Assembly: GCA_038380435.1 (NCBI GenBank)
Contig: JAWZYU010000013.1
Span: 11,359,901 to 11,423,900, forward strand
Reading direction: 5' to 3'
From: Ryuthela nishihirai
Taxonomy: Eukaryota; Arthropoda; Arachnida; Araneae; Heptathelidae
DNA: 64,000 nt
A model generated the notes under the pieces. It was given only the letters and a program-made list of their open reading frames with translations. It had not been told where the DNA came from and made no database searches. Positions within the stretch are counted from its first letter, which is position 1. Each line of letters opens with the position of its first letter. Positions 35,425 through 46,360 of this stretch are shown here, piece by piece. Both the position numbers and the translations under genes were made by a program.

Positions 35425-35921
35425 ATAGAGTAATTTAATTAAATTTAAACTAAAATACGATACACTTATCTTGGATAAAAGTTGTATAGAGTTACTGAAG
35501 CAAGATGCATCTTCACAGAACATTGAAGCATGATTAAAAAACAGGTGATTACATCTTCCGAAATTCAGTGCCTCCTCAATAACATAAAAAAAAGTGGTCA
35601 TTGCAGCAAGGGGACAAGTGAAATAAATACCTTGTGGCTTTGAACAAGTCTTGGTCACAGCAGAATCAAAGAAATCTAGCTCTGTGGCTAAGAGAGTGTT
35701 ATAGTGAATAGCCATGGTAGCAACACCATGTGGCAACACTGTGCTGAGATGAACAGTTGAACTTTGAAGGGCAGACTAAATTGGACAACTTAAGTAATAA
35801 AACACAGATTGGTGTCAATCAGAGCTTTCAGACATTTCCCTTTGTATGTTAGTGGCTTTAGACTATTAGGGCCTTATATTATTGTATAGTGGCCTTTAGA
35901 CTATTAGGGGGGGGGGGGGGG
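35425..35921. other. Intron sequence, no gene supported
   Basis: A 120-codon minus-strand open frame starts here (35739 down to 35377) but shows no family motif and overlaps the hairpin repeat. A run of about 14 G lies at 35908-35921. Confidence 0.4.
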
Positions 35922-35931
35922 AGTAACCATA

Positions 35932-36221
35932 GTTGGTTGGTTATTTAGGGTTTTACAGTGCATTAGCATCTAAGGCTATAATTCACCAAATGAAAAACAA
36001 AATAAACGATAAAAGTTATGAAACCTTGATGAAATTTAAAAATAAAACAATACAAACTACAAAGATGCATACAAAAAAGATGTAAAACAACAAAATTAAA
36101 TGTAGTAAGCAACAATGAACAAATGCATAAATATACTATAAACATAAGAGCAACCCAGGTGTAAAAGACCTGGGTAAAATATAGAAAATAATAAACAGTA
36201 AAGTAAAACTATAGGTGAGAA
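35932..36221 (-). mobile_element. I-type LINE, 5'-truncated 3' trailer
   Basis: This matches the 3' trailer of the LINE at 19380-19650 on the minus strand, including the CCTAAATAACCAACCAAC tail and AGCCTTAGATGCTAATG. The 10-mer agtaaccata flanks it exactly (35922-35931 and 36222-36231). It is a clean example of a short, 5'-truncated retrotransposition. Confidence 0.85.
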
Positions 36222-36519
36222 AGTAACCATAATGTTCAGGATGGTAGATACATTTCATGTTTGATAATCAGAGACCCAACTAGTGGACAATGTGGAATAC
36301 ATATATACAGCAGGGACCAAACTATATGTATATATATTTATTTTAGTATTATTTCAGTCATTTAACCATCCAGATAGTCTGAGTTGGTCACTCAGAATTC
36401 TAATCTTGTCAGCAGATAACATACCTGTAGTTTATGATCAGTCTAGGGTATAAGTCTTGGATGCAGGATGATTCCTGCTTTAGCATGCATTTCACTGAAA
36501 GAGATATCTTGTGACATAT

Positions 36520-36670
36520 AAATAAGACTATTTTTTTACTGTATTTGAGTGTACATTCATGAGAAATCATGTGATATAGTGATTAATCAATTATTAACCA
36601 ACTAATGTTATCTATGCATCAATTATTAGTTATTAATTATTATAGATTAATTTTATTTTAATTAATTCTG
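36520..36670 (-). repeat. Repeat D fragment
   Basis: This is the reverse complement of the AT-rich half of repeat D at 16.61-16.75 kb, with the TTGGTTAATAATTGATTAAT block and the ATACAGTAAAAA block. It ends where the RTE copy starts. Confidence 0.6.
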
Positions 36671-36674
36671 ATCA

Positions 36675-38246
36675 GAGGCAAGTTCCTAACAGCATCGGTG
36701 ACTTGAGCCTTTAGTGGAGGAGGGACAGGTCTTTGCCCAATGCTTGTGATCATGGGGTTGTTTGATATTGTTGACCCTACCTATCTCAATATACCTAGTT
36801 TCTTTAAAAATCCTACTAATTATTTTCTCTCTGCAGGTACGTGAGGACATTACATAGAGATTATTCTCTTGATGCACTCACACAGGAATTCCAGCACTAT
36901 AACCTAGATATTCTAGGCTTGCAAGAGACCAGATGGACAGGTAAAGGTGAGATACTTAAAAATAACTTTAAATTTCTCTTTTCAGGGAGGGAGGATGGAA
37001 AGCATCACCAAGGCGAGGGTCTGCTTCTCAGCAGACATGCTAGTGATGCTCTTCTAGGATATGAGTGCATTAATGAAAGGTTTCTTACAGCTAAATTTCA
37101 GACAAGCATTAAAGACTTGAATGTTATCTGCTGTTATGCCCCCACTGAGGATGCCAATGAGAATGAGAAGGATAGGTTTTATGGACAACTTCAGGATATT
37201 TTGAACTCTGTCAAGAAAGGAGATATTACCCTTGTTCTAGATGACTTCAATGCCAAAGTTGGTACTGACTCTGACCTTTTGGAAGGGGTGATAGGCCCTT
37301 TTGGTATTAGTAACTGCAATGGCAATGGGCAACATCTCCTACAGGTAAGTAAACTCAATAGTTTCAGAATAAATAATACTTATTACAAACATCGCGACAT
37401 ACATAAGTACACATGGGCTTCACATGATGGGCTGCATAAGAATACAATTGATTATATATTAATTAACAGCAAATAGGCTAGTTCTGTTAGGAATACCAGG
37501 TCATCTAGGGGAGCTGAAATTGGATCTGACCATTACCTTGTTAAAAGTGTCTTGCAGCTTAAACTTAAAAAGTGTTAAGCTGAAGTTAAAAAATTTACCT
37601 TTAATTCTGAAGCTCTGAAAGATCCAGTTATAACTAAAGCTTACCATGATAAGTTACTTAGTCATTATGATAGTTATGGTTTGCTTACTTCTGAAGTTGA
37701 AGTAGAATGGGACCATTTTAAACAGGCTTTTCTTGAAACTAACAGTACTCTTTTAGGAAAAAAAGAACAGAGGAGGCAAAATTATTTGAGTGTTAAAGCA
37801 CTTGAGCTTGTTTCAGAAAGAAGAAACTGCAGGAATGTCCTTAATCAATACTGTACTAGTCCTAATAGAAAGCATTACAGAGAGCTTAATAAACGTGTAA
37901 AGGATCAGTTAGCTACTGATAAAAATCTTTGGCTTGATGGCTTGGCTGACAAAACAGAGGAAGCAGTTAGACAGCACAATAGCAGGGATTGTACCAGATT
38001 GTTAATGTTTTATGGGGGAAGAAACAGACAGGTACACAGGGATTGAGGGATAAGCATGGCAAGGTAGTTGAAGGTGAGGATTCTGTGAATGTTAGGTGGG
38101 CTGAGCATTTCAGAGATATTCTAAATAATGTGATTATTTCTACTCCCATTTTAATGCAGATAAATGCATTACTGGTTTTTATGATGGTCCTATATCACAT
38201 TCCGAAGTTACACTGGCTCTCTCTAAATTGAAACTGCATAAATCCT
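36675..38246 (+). mobile_element. RTE-type LINE, 3'-truncated copy
   Basis: It begins near the element's ORF start region (GTTCCTAACAGCATCGGTGA). The open stretch 36841-37476 covers most of the endonuclease: LGLQETRW, ICCYAPTEDA and a changed LVLDDFNAKVG, ending in DYILINSK. It stops abruptly at 38246 in the region before the RT core and abuts a perfect palindrome. Loss of the 3' end is unusual for a LINE insertion. Confidence 0.83.
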
Positions 38247-38312
38247 GCATATGATTACAAGTATGCAGATAATAAAGAAAAATAAAGAATCTGCATACTT
38301 GTAATCATATGC
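38247..38312. repeat. Perfect 24-bp inverted repeat at LINE break
   Basis: 38247-38270 and 38289-38312 are exact reverse complements around an 18-bp A-rich spacer. It sits exactly where the RTE copy is cut off. Confidence 0.9.
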
Positions 38313-38424
38313 TTCCATCTATATGGCAAATAGAAAGCCACTTGGGCTAAAAATTGCCTGAATAGCACCTATATGTAACATAAAAGGAATGTTCATAGCG
38401 CTAATTAGACGAGATCTTGATTGG

Positions 38425-38497
38425 CGGCTGGTAGCTCAGTAGTCCAGAGCACCTGACATGTTATCAGGAGGTCATGGGTTCGTATCCCACCCGGCTC
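38425..38497 (+). tRNA. tRNA-like sequence, Thr (TGT), probably a pseudogene or SINE head
   Basis: A full cloverleaf can be drawn. The acceptor is CGGCTGG/CCGGCTC (six of seven pairs, including two wobble pairs), the D arm GCTC/GAGC, the anticodon arm CCTGA-CATGTTA-TCAGG, and the T arm ATGGG/CCCAC with loop TTCGTAT. The anticodon would be TGT. Base 33 is A instead of U, the 1-72 pair is C-C and one T-stem pair is A-C. These defects and the many tRNA-derived repeats nearby argue for a relic rather than a working gene. Confidence 0.45.
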
Positions 38498-38694
38498 AAG
38501 ACAATTTTTCCTCTAAAATTTAAATCGACGCTAAAGTGCTGATTTATTAGTTGATATGGAATACATCGAGTTTATTTCATTCTTTAAGTTTTTCATACTG
38601 TTCATATTTATACATATTAAGTTTTTGTGTAATTTGCATGGATTGTGCATATGACCAAGAGTGGGAAAATCTACTTACCAATAAAAAATAAATG

Positions 38695-38884
38695 TCCTCC
38701 CCTCAAGCAGCTGCTTGCCACAGAGGTCTGGCAGGAGCCTGTGAGTTTAATACATCATAGTAGAAGGTCTGTGAGGAAAGTCAGACCTTAGCAGAAAGAC
38801 AATACAAACATCCATGCCTTACCCAGGGTTCGAACCCAGATCCTTTTGATCAGTAGCCAAGTGCACTAACCACTCTCCCAATAG
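38695..38884 (-). mobile_element. SINE-B, copy 3
   Basis: Minus orientation, tRNA-like head at the right (B-box GGGTTCGAACCC) and tail GCTGCTTGAGGGG at the left. It is slightly more diverged than the other copies. A second, very short tail-only piece reads on the plus strand near 38911-38935. Confidence 0.82.
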
Positions 38885-38939
38885 CAAATGACAAACTACT
38901 CTTTGCTCTCTGTGGCAAGCAGCTGCTTGAGAATTATTT

Positions 38940-39273
38940 TATTACAAGTGCATTATATCTAATGTAATTGACATTTGATGATTTGGACATTACTAATTTA
39001 ATTTGTTTAAAGAACAGTTTGACTCAGTAACTAAAAATTCTTATTGCAACTCTGAATATGAATGATTTCTGATTTCTATGATCATTAGTACTATTTTTCT
39101 TGAATGTTGTTATCAGAGAAGTTAAAGCTATTTATTACCTCTTCATGGATGAGTAACAGAATTTGAGCAACTTAGTTAAGGACAGCTGAAATTAATATCT
39201 CTAATTACTATGCACTGTATACTTTTTAGTAAGGTAATGGAAGTCTATATGTGATGATTTTTTTTTTTCAAAC
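38940..39273. other. Sequence upstream of the P-element relic
   Basis: It should hold the N-terminal THAP domain of the transposase if the gene were complete, but I could not recognise its Cys/His pattern here. Confidence 0.35.
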
Positions 39274-39501
39274 TCAAAACCAAAGAAACATCCAATGAAA
39301 CATGATATAGGTCGTAAGGTGTTTGAACCATGTAGCAGCACAAACAGCATTTTTCATAAGATAGCTACATCAGTTCCAGATTCTGAATTGCTTGTGCAAT
39401 CCCCTAGCAAAAATGAACTTAAGAGGAAATTAGAAGAATCTTAAGATAGGAATATAAATTATCTGGAAAAAAAAAAACACAGGTTCTTCAACAAACAAAA
39501 T

Positions 39502-42500
39502 CATCATCATCATCATCATCATCCTCAAGCAGCCATGAGCTACGGAGGTCCAACCAAACCGTGCAATTTAGTTCTCCAAGCAAGTCTATCCTGAGCTACA
39601 TCTACTGCATCTGGCCACTGCACACCAATTCTAACAAGGTCCTGTTTGACATTGTCTGCCCACCGCATCCTAGGTCTCCCCTTCTTTCTGAGGCCTTTAG
39701 GCACACTGTTCATAACCCTATTTGCCAATCTATAATTATTCATACGGGCAACATGGCCAAACCAACGGAGTCTCTCTCTGCACAATATGCTGCTTAAAAG
39801 AGGTTGCAAACTCCTTTGCCTAATCTCATCATTAGTTACAAAGTTGAACCACCTAATGCCCAAGATACTACGTAAGCATCTGGAATCAAAAGCATCTAGT
39901 TTCCTGTTATCTTGTTTACAAAGTGTCCAAGTTTCACTACCATAACTAACCCTAGAAAGAACCAAACTATTATACAGTCTAATTTTAGTCTTTAGGTGTA
40001 TACGCCTATTTCTCCACACTCTCCATAGGTTCTTAAAAGTCCCAGCAGCAATCCCTATTCGTCTGTTAATCTCATGCCGCACATCACCATTATCTGTTAC
40101 ATAGCTCCCAAGATAATTAAACTGTGACACCTGCTCAAGACTGAAACCCTTCAGATTAACTGAATCACAGCCTGCCTGACCAATTTTCATCACTTTAGTT
40201 TTCTCTCTGTTTATAACCAAACCTACTCTACTACCAGTCTCATCAACAGCTCGAATGAAAGAGTTCATCTCATCAACATCATTTGCCAAAAGGGCTAAAT
40301 CATCAGCATAATCTAAATCAGAAATTTTCCTATCTCCAGCCCATTTAAGGCCAAAATCTTTCCCTTGAAGTGAATTTCGCATAACATAATCAATAACCAA
40401 GCTAAAAAGAAAAGGAGACAAAATGCACCCTTGTCGAACACCAGAAGTAATGCTAAACCAATTGCTACAAGCCTTACCAACTCTCACACACGACTCAGTG
40501 TTATTATAGAGAGCTTTCATAATGTTAACTAACTTGTCTGGTATACCATATGATCTCACAATCAACCACAAATTATGACGATCAACAGAGTCAAAAGCCT
40601 TTTTGAAATCAACAAAGCTAGCAACCAAAGGTTTCTGAAACTCTAAACATTTCTCAAGAATCTGCCTAAGTGAAAATATCTGATCCACACATCCCCTACC
40701 ACTTCTGAATCCACATTGCTCATCACGCAATTGACTGTCAACCAGATTCTTAATTCTATTAAGCACAATCATGGAAAGAACTTTACCTGGAACAGAGAGT
40801 AGGCTGATACCCCTATAGTTATCACAAGAACTGCGATCACCTTTTTTGAAAATAGGGATAACAATAGCTCTGGTAAAATCCTTAGGAACCATGCCTTTAT
40901 CATAAAAGATATTCAGAATTTCAGTCATCCAAGTGGTAACCGAAACATTCCCAGCTCTAAGCATTTCCGTAGTAATTTCATCTACCCCTGGGGATTTATG
41001 AAGTTTAAGTTTAGAAACAGCCAAAATAACTTCAGATTGTGTTATAGGACCAACATTAAAGCCACCAATGCATCTATCATCATTGCAAACAATGGGAGTA
41101 GAACTAACTACATTGTTTAGAACATCACTGAAATGCTCAGCCCACCTAGCCATGACAGAATCCTCCCCTTCTATAACCTTACCTTGTTTATCCTTCAATC
41201 CTTGTATGCCTGTCCGTTTTCTACCACACAAAACATTAACTATCTGGTGCAGCTCTCTGCTGTTGTGCTGTCTAACTGCTTCCTCGGCTTTGTCAGCCAA
41301 ACCATCAAGCCAAAGATTCTTATCAGCAGCTAACTGATCCTTTACAAGTTTATTAAGGTCTCTGTAATGCTTTCTATTAGGACTAGTAGGGTATTGATTA
41401 AGGGCATTCCTGCAGTTCTTTCTTTCCGAAATAAGCTCAAGTGCCTTATCACTCAGATAATTTTGCCTCTTCTGCTCCTTTTTTCCTAAAAGGGTACTGT
41501 TGGTGTCCAAAAAAGCCTGTTTAAAATGATCCCATTCTTCCTCAACTTCAGTAGTAAGCAAACCATGACTGTCATAATGACTAAGTAACCTATCATGGTA
41601 AGCTTTGGCTATAACTGGATCTTTCAGAGCTTCAGTATTAAAAGTAAATTTTTTAACCCTAGCACAACACTTTTTAAGTTTAAGTTGCAACACACTTTTA
41701 ACAAGGTAATGGTCAGATCCAATTTCAGCTCCCCTATATGCCCTGGTATTCCTAACAGAACTAGCCCATTTGCTGTTAATTAATATGTAATCAATCATAT
41801 TCTTATGCAGCCCATCAGGTGAAACCCATGTGTACTTATGTATGTCGCGGTGTTTGTAATAAGTGTTAGTTATTCTGAATCCATTGAGTTTACTTACCTG
41901 TAGGAGACGTTGCCCATTGCCATTGCAGCTACCAATACCAAAAGGGCCTATTACTCCTCCCCAAAGGTCAGAGTCAGTACCAACTTTGGCATTGAAGTCA
42001 CCAAGAACAAGGGTAATATCTCCCTTCTTGACAGAATTCAAAATATCCTGAAGTTGTTCATAAAACCTATCCTTCTCATCCTCATCGGCATCCTCAGTGG
42101 GGGCATAACAGCAGATAACATTCAAGTCTTTAACGCTTGTCTGAAATTTTGCTGTAATAAACCTTTCATTCATGCACTCATATCCTAGAAGAGCATCGCT
42201 AGCGTGTCTGCTGAGAAGCAGACCCACGCCTTGGTGATGCTTATTGTCGTCCCTCCCTGAAAAGAGAAATTTAAGATTATTTTTAAGAATCTGACCTTTA
42301 TCTGTCCATCTGGTCTCTTGCAAGCCCAGAATATCTAAATTGTAACGGTGGAATTCTTGTGTGAGGACATCAAGAGAAAAAGCTCTGTGCAGAGTCCTCA
42401 CATTCCAACTACCTATGGAGAGAAAATGGTTAGTGGGATGTTTAAAGAAACTATGTTTATTGAGAGAGGGAATGCCGACAATATCAAACAGCCCCCTAAT

Positions 42501-43098
42501 CGCAGACATGGGGCAAAGACCCGTTCCCCCACTACTAAAGGCTGAAGCCATCTACACTGGAAGACTTCCTCCAATGTAGAATTTGACGATGCCAATAGAA
42601 GCAAAGAGTTCAGGTGCCTGCGATGACTTCTGCTCAGGATTATCCACCAGCTGATAAACATATCCTGTGAATCTATTCACTTGGGGCTGTCAACCCACAA
42701 ACAAAAAGAAAACACAGCGGAAGATTTTCCCTCCACAGAAGCCCACCAGTGCAGCAAAATCAGGATCCATAATCAAGCTCAGAGCCATATATCTGTCCAG
42801 TCCAGTAGGTTTATATGGTCAGCACCAGGACCCTGTGTGGTTGACCACTCCTCAGCAGGGTAGAAAAAAAAGAAAAGTAGCCATAGTTGTCCAGATCAGT
42901 AGGCCACACTAATCTGGCAGCCCTCCCCTTCCGTTCACTTCCACAAGAGAGTATCTCTTTTGAAAGTTACTAACGGTCCGCACCACGAGAAGGCGGGGTT
43001 GGACATTAGGTGCTAGGCCTGGCCGGTTCTATGCATCATCACAGGGGATTGGTGCATAGCTCTCCTTCCAGTGACTACCTAGCTACCATTTACAGACC
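39502..43098 (-). mobile_element. RTE-type LINE, complete copy with intact ORF
   Basis: A 3.6-kb element on the minus strand. The 3' end carries an (ATG)n-type tail (39502-39524, read as ATC repeats on the plus strand). The 5' leader is 547 bp. The 11-mer acaaacaaaat flanks it exactly (39491-39501 and 43099-43109). It landed inside the P-element-like transposase pseudogene. Exact flanks and an unbroken ORF indicate a young insertion; whether it is still active cannot be told from sequence. Confidence 0.94.
39540..42551 (-). CDS. RTE endonuclease-reverse transcriptase, 1003 residues
   Basis: The single ORF of the RTE element is unbroken. It has an N-terminal APE-type endonuclease: GSWNVR (48-53), QETRW (78-82, catalytic Glu), GDFNAKV (184-190) and GSDHYL (278-283, catalytic Asp-His). 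The reverse transcriptase core has FKKGDRS (568-574), SFVDFKKAFDSVD (645-657), GVRQGCILSPFLF (704-716) and YADD (748-751). A conserved tail reads RWFGHVARM and GRPRMRWADNVKQDL (958-972). There is no RNase H, as usual for the RTE clade. The protein nicks chromosomal DNA and copies the element RNA from the nick. A TAG codon lies in frame just before the first ATG, so this start is the earliest possible. The stop is followed within about 20 bp by the element tail. Confidence 0.95.
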   Translation of the reverse strand: MASAFSSGGTGLCPMSAIRGLFDIVGIPSLNKHSFFKHPTNHFLSIGSWNVRTLHRAFSLDVLTQEFHRYNLDILGLQETRWTDKGQILKNNLKFLFSGRDDNKHHQGVGLLLSRHASDALLGYECMNERFITAKFQTSVKDLNVICCYAPTEDADEDEKDRFYEQLQDILNSVKKGDITLVLGDFNAKVGTDSDLWGGVIGPFGIGSCNGNGQRLLQVSKLNGFRITNTYYKHRDIHKYTWVSPDGLHKNMIDYILINSKWASSVRNTRAYRGAEIGSDHYLVKSVLQLKLKKCCARVKKFTFNTEALKDPVIAKAYHDRLLSHYDSHGLLTTEVEEEWDHFKQAFLDTNSTLLGKKEQKRQNYLSDKALELISERKNCRNALNQYPTSPNRKHYRDLNKLVKDQLAADKNLWLDGLADKAEEAVRQHNSRELHQIVNVLCGRKRTGIQGLKDKQGKVIEGEDSVMARWAEHFSDVLNNVVSSTPIVCNDDRCIGGFNVGPITQSEVILAVSKLKLHKSPGVDEITTEMLRAGNVSVTTWMTEILNIFYDKGMVPKDFTRAIVIPIFKKGDRSSCDNYRGISLLSVPGKVLSMIVLNRIKNLVDSQLRDEQCGFRSGRGCVDQIFSLRQILEKCLEFQKPLVASFVDFKKAFDSVDRHNLWLIVRSYGIPDKLVNIMKALYNNTESCVRVGKACSNWFSITSGVRQGCILSPFLFSLVIDYVMRNSLQGKDFGLKWAGDRKISDLDYADDLALLANDVDEMNSFIRAVDETGSRVGLVINREKTKVMKIGQAGCDSVNLKGFSLEQVSQFNYLGSYVTDNGDVRHEINRRIGIAAGTFKNLWRVWRNRRIHLKTKIRLYNSLVLSRVSYGSETWTLCKQDNRKLDAFDSRCLRSILGIRWFNFVTNDEIRQRSLQPLLSSILCRERLRWFGHVARMNNYRLANRVMNSVPKGLRKKGRPRMRWADNVKQDLVRIGVQWPDAVDVAQDRLAWRTKLHGLVGPP

Positions 43099-44034
43099 AC
43101 AAACAAAATATAGAAATAAAAAGAAAATTGAAGACCTTAAATTCCTGTTGGCTGCAAATAAAGAATTTCTTACATGCCAGTTTGCAAAAAGCGAAAAACT
43201 GAAACAATATTCTGTTGAGCTCAGAGCATTTGCTTTGACCCTTCATTTTTATTCACAAAGGGTATATAATTATATGTGGAATACATTCAATTCATGTTTA
43301 CCCCATTCAAGAACTATTTCCAAGAGGTATAACTATATAAATGCTGCACCAGAATGCACTACTGAAGCAATAATGGCTTTATCTAATGAGGTTAAGAACA
43401 GTAAATATCCTCATATTTGCATTGATGATAGATGAGATATCAATATGACAACATACTGAGTTTGATGATCAAATTTTTATTACTATATTCATATAGAATC
43501 AGGATTAAATGATTACTTATTAGCATTTGTTTTTATGGTTGTTTGCATTAACAGTAGGTGGAAAGGGCCTGTTGGATATTTTTAGTCAACAGTGTAACAT
43601 CTGCACAAAGGGATAATCTTGTTCATCAGTGCCTTATTCTGTTACATTCAGGAAACGAAGTAATTTCACTTACTTTTGATGGTTTGACTGCAAATCTCAG
43701 CATGGCCAAGAATTTAAGATGTTTGTTTGAACCAGAAGCATTGACCACAGGTTTAACCATCCAGTTACTGGAGAAGTTACAGTTCTTGGACCCATGTCAT
43801 AGGTTGAAACTGGTCAGAAACACTTTAGCAAAAAAGTAATTGTTGATCCTGACAATAATTTTGTTGAGTGGAAATATTTTACAGCCCTCAATGAAGTACA
43901 AGAATGAGAAGGACTAAATCTTGGTAATAAGCTAAGAACTGCCCATGTAAATTTTTGGAAGCAAAAGATGAAAGTTCGCTTAGCATTACAACTTTTCAGT
44001 AAGTCTGCTGCTGATGCAATTGAGTTCAGCAATG

Positions 44035-44422
44035 GGTTGTTTGGGTTGTTTTACCTCTGAGCGGCACTTTTTTGCACACCATGGGCTAAATGGCCAGATC
44101 ACATGGACCCCGAAGGCTCAGAGAAGGTTGGGGGAGGGGACCCACTGGAACAGCTGTTGGGAGACAGATGGTAGCCTCCTGTCAAGGCCATCCAGCGTGT
44201 TCTTTAACGTGCACAGAGTATGGCTCTCCCACACACGGGGCACAGCTTAATGTCCCATCCAACGAACGGTGGCCTTTCCAAGCCCATCGGTGTCCCCTAC
44301 TGACCGTGGGCAGGGCAGGTAATTTTGCAGAGATAAATCTCAACGCTGACCCAGCTGGGACTCGAACCTGGGAACTACAGATTACGAGCCTGGTGCGCTA
44401 CCGACTGAGCCACCCCCGCCCC
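44035..44422 (-). mobile_element. SINE-A, full-length copy 3
   Basis: Minus orientation, same structure as the other copies. The 13-mer gagttcagcaatg flanks it exactly (44022-44034 and 44423-44435). It splits the P-element-like transposase relic. Confidence 0.92.
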
Positions 44423-45457
44423 GAGTTCAGCAATGTAAAATTAATTTGCCTAGTTTAAAGATTCTGAGCCTACTGTCAAGTTTATCAGAATAATTAAGGA
44501 TCTATTTGATATTCTTAATTCCAGGAGTGTAAAGCAGTATGGCTTTAAAAAAGCATTATATAATGCAAATTATGAAATTGTAATGCATAAACTTCAAGAA
44601 ACAGAAATTGCATTTCTTGTTTGCAGTTTTCTAAAAGCAGTGACAAAATATTGTTTTCCAACAGGAGAACAGGTTTCTTGGGCTTTCTTGTTGGCATTAA
44701 AAGTTAAGAACCTTGTTCAAAGATTTTGCAGCAGCAGAAACTCCAGTTTTGGGCCTTTATACAAGGTAAGTCAAGATCACATAGAATTATTCTTTCAAAA
44801 TATTAGATTCCATGGTGGATTCAATAACAATCCAACAGCTGGACAATTCAGGTCAGCATAAAAAAGATGGTTGATAAAAACAGAGTTGAAAAATTCATTG
44901 GCTGGAAATTGTGTACCTCTTGATGATTTGAGTATTATTTCCATATCTAATTCACAATTACCAGAGAATGTTATTAACTTATCATCTAATGGTTTTCGAC
45001 TTATTGGTGGGGGAAGTGAGAACAATTGTTAAATTGAAATGTGAAACATGTATAGCATTTCAAGAAACAAGGCCTGTTTTAAGTATTAATATAAAGCTAT
45101 AAAACTAAAGGTTTCTTAATTTACCCATCACAAGATGTGTTTAATATACATAAGAAGTGTGAGCCATTCACAAAAAAAGTGAACATAAGTGAGGGCAAAT
45201 TCATAAAAAAATATACAATTTTGCATACAACAAATGAGGTTTTAGAGGCACCTGAAGTTCAAAATACATTCATATCTTTAAATTCACATTTATGTGATAT
45301 GTCCCCCTCTTGAAAATTATCCAATTCATTTGATTCGAGCTGTTGTTCATAATTATTTACAGATAAGATTCACTTACTGGGCTAAAACCATTGTGAACAA
45401 GTCAAACTCAGTGGGGCAAATGTATACCAAAATGATTTTGTTCAAAGGCCAAAAAAT

Positions 45458-46360
45458 AATAAGAAATAAAACTCAAAGGGTAAACCAAATTGCTAAATGG
45501 GAAATCACTTGATCAATTCCTAATTTTAAGAAATGAAACTTTTTTCCAGTGGGAAATTCACATCTCAAGATATTTATCCCTTTTAACTGATTATCAACTG
45601 AATAAGATTTTGAGTCAGTTTTTCTTTTTCGGAGAACTTACAGGTATTCTAGCTTTCAGTTTTCTTTTTCGTGGCTAAACAGAATGGGACCAATTTTTCT
45701 TACATCTTTTAAGAATATTAAACATAGAGATTAAGTTAGACTACAGAGAAAAATAATATTTTTATGTATAAACCCATGATTGCATGCTATGTTATAAAAT
45801 TCTTTACATATACCTTTTTTCAGTGAAAGCATAATATAAACAAACTAAAATACTTGAACACTGCTAGGAAAGTGCCAAGCAAATATGAAAGTTATGTTGT
45901 AAATTCATAATACTTCTTGCAAGATGAATAGAGTTCTGAATATTGTGCTGTTGGAAGTAAAATATATTTAGAGGATAAATGCTTATCACTTTTAAACTGA
46001 AGCCAGTTCAGCAGTATATGAATCACACAATTACCTTGAAATAAATCGATTTTTTGGGGGGGAGGGGGATATACAGAGAAGCAGATTAAGCATTTGAAGA
46101 CCCCAAGCACAACCTAAGTTTGAGGCTCCTTCTAAAAATTTAAAATTAATGTTTTTAAAAATTTTTATTTCTTTTTTGATCAATTAAAAAAACAATAGAA
46201 ATAAAAAAAATCTAGTTTTTGGATTTATGAGGCCAGAAGAATGTGCTTCTTGTACCTGTATGGTGATCTGTCAATGGGTATATATGTTGCATAATTCTGT
46301 AACTTAATATGCATAATTAGCTTTTGGGCACGATATTGTGTGAAGGATGAGTGATTATCA
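45458..46360. other. AT-rich intron sequence, nothing recognised
   Basis: It follows the C-terminus of the P-element-like relic and should include its right terminal repeat. I could not find a matching left repeat. Confidence 0.4.

Larger units (their letters stand above)
39274..45457 (+). pseudogene. P-element/THAP9-like transposase pseudogene
   Basis: Three blocks on the plus strand form one transposase, split by an RTE (39502-43098) and a SINE-A (44035-44422). Block one has KKHPMKHDIGRKVF. Block two (43110-44021) has SVELRAFALTLHFYS, FNSCLPHSRTISK, ISLTFDGLTANLSMAKNL and FLDPCHRLKLVRNTL. Block three has QDHIELFFQNIRFHGGFNNN and ends with MYTKMILFKGQ. These are hallmarks of the P-element/THAP9 family, a GTP-dependent DDE-type DNA transposase. 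Stops and frameshifts are frequent in the third block. No terminal repeats were found. Confidence 0.85.

Noticed and set aside
35377..35739. 120-codon open frame on the minus strand
   Set aside because: No domain or repeat structure,AT-rich, and overlaps a hairpin repeat; length is within chance in this window.
38246..38312. Stem-loop as a transcription terminator
   Set aside because: A perfect inverted repeat with a long A-rich loop in an animal intron at a LINE break is better explained by fold-back repair.
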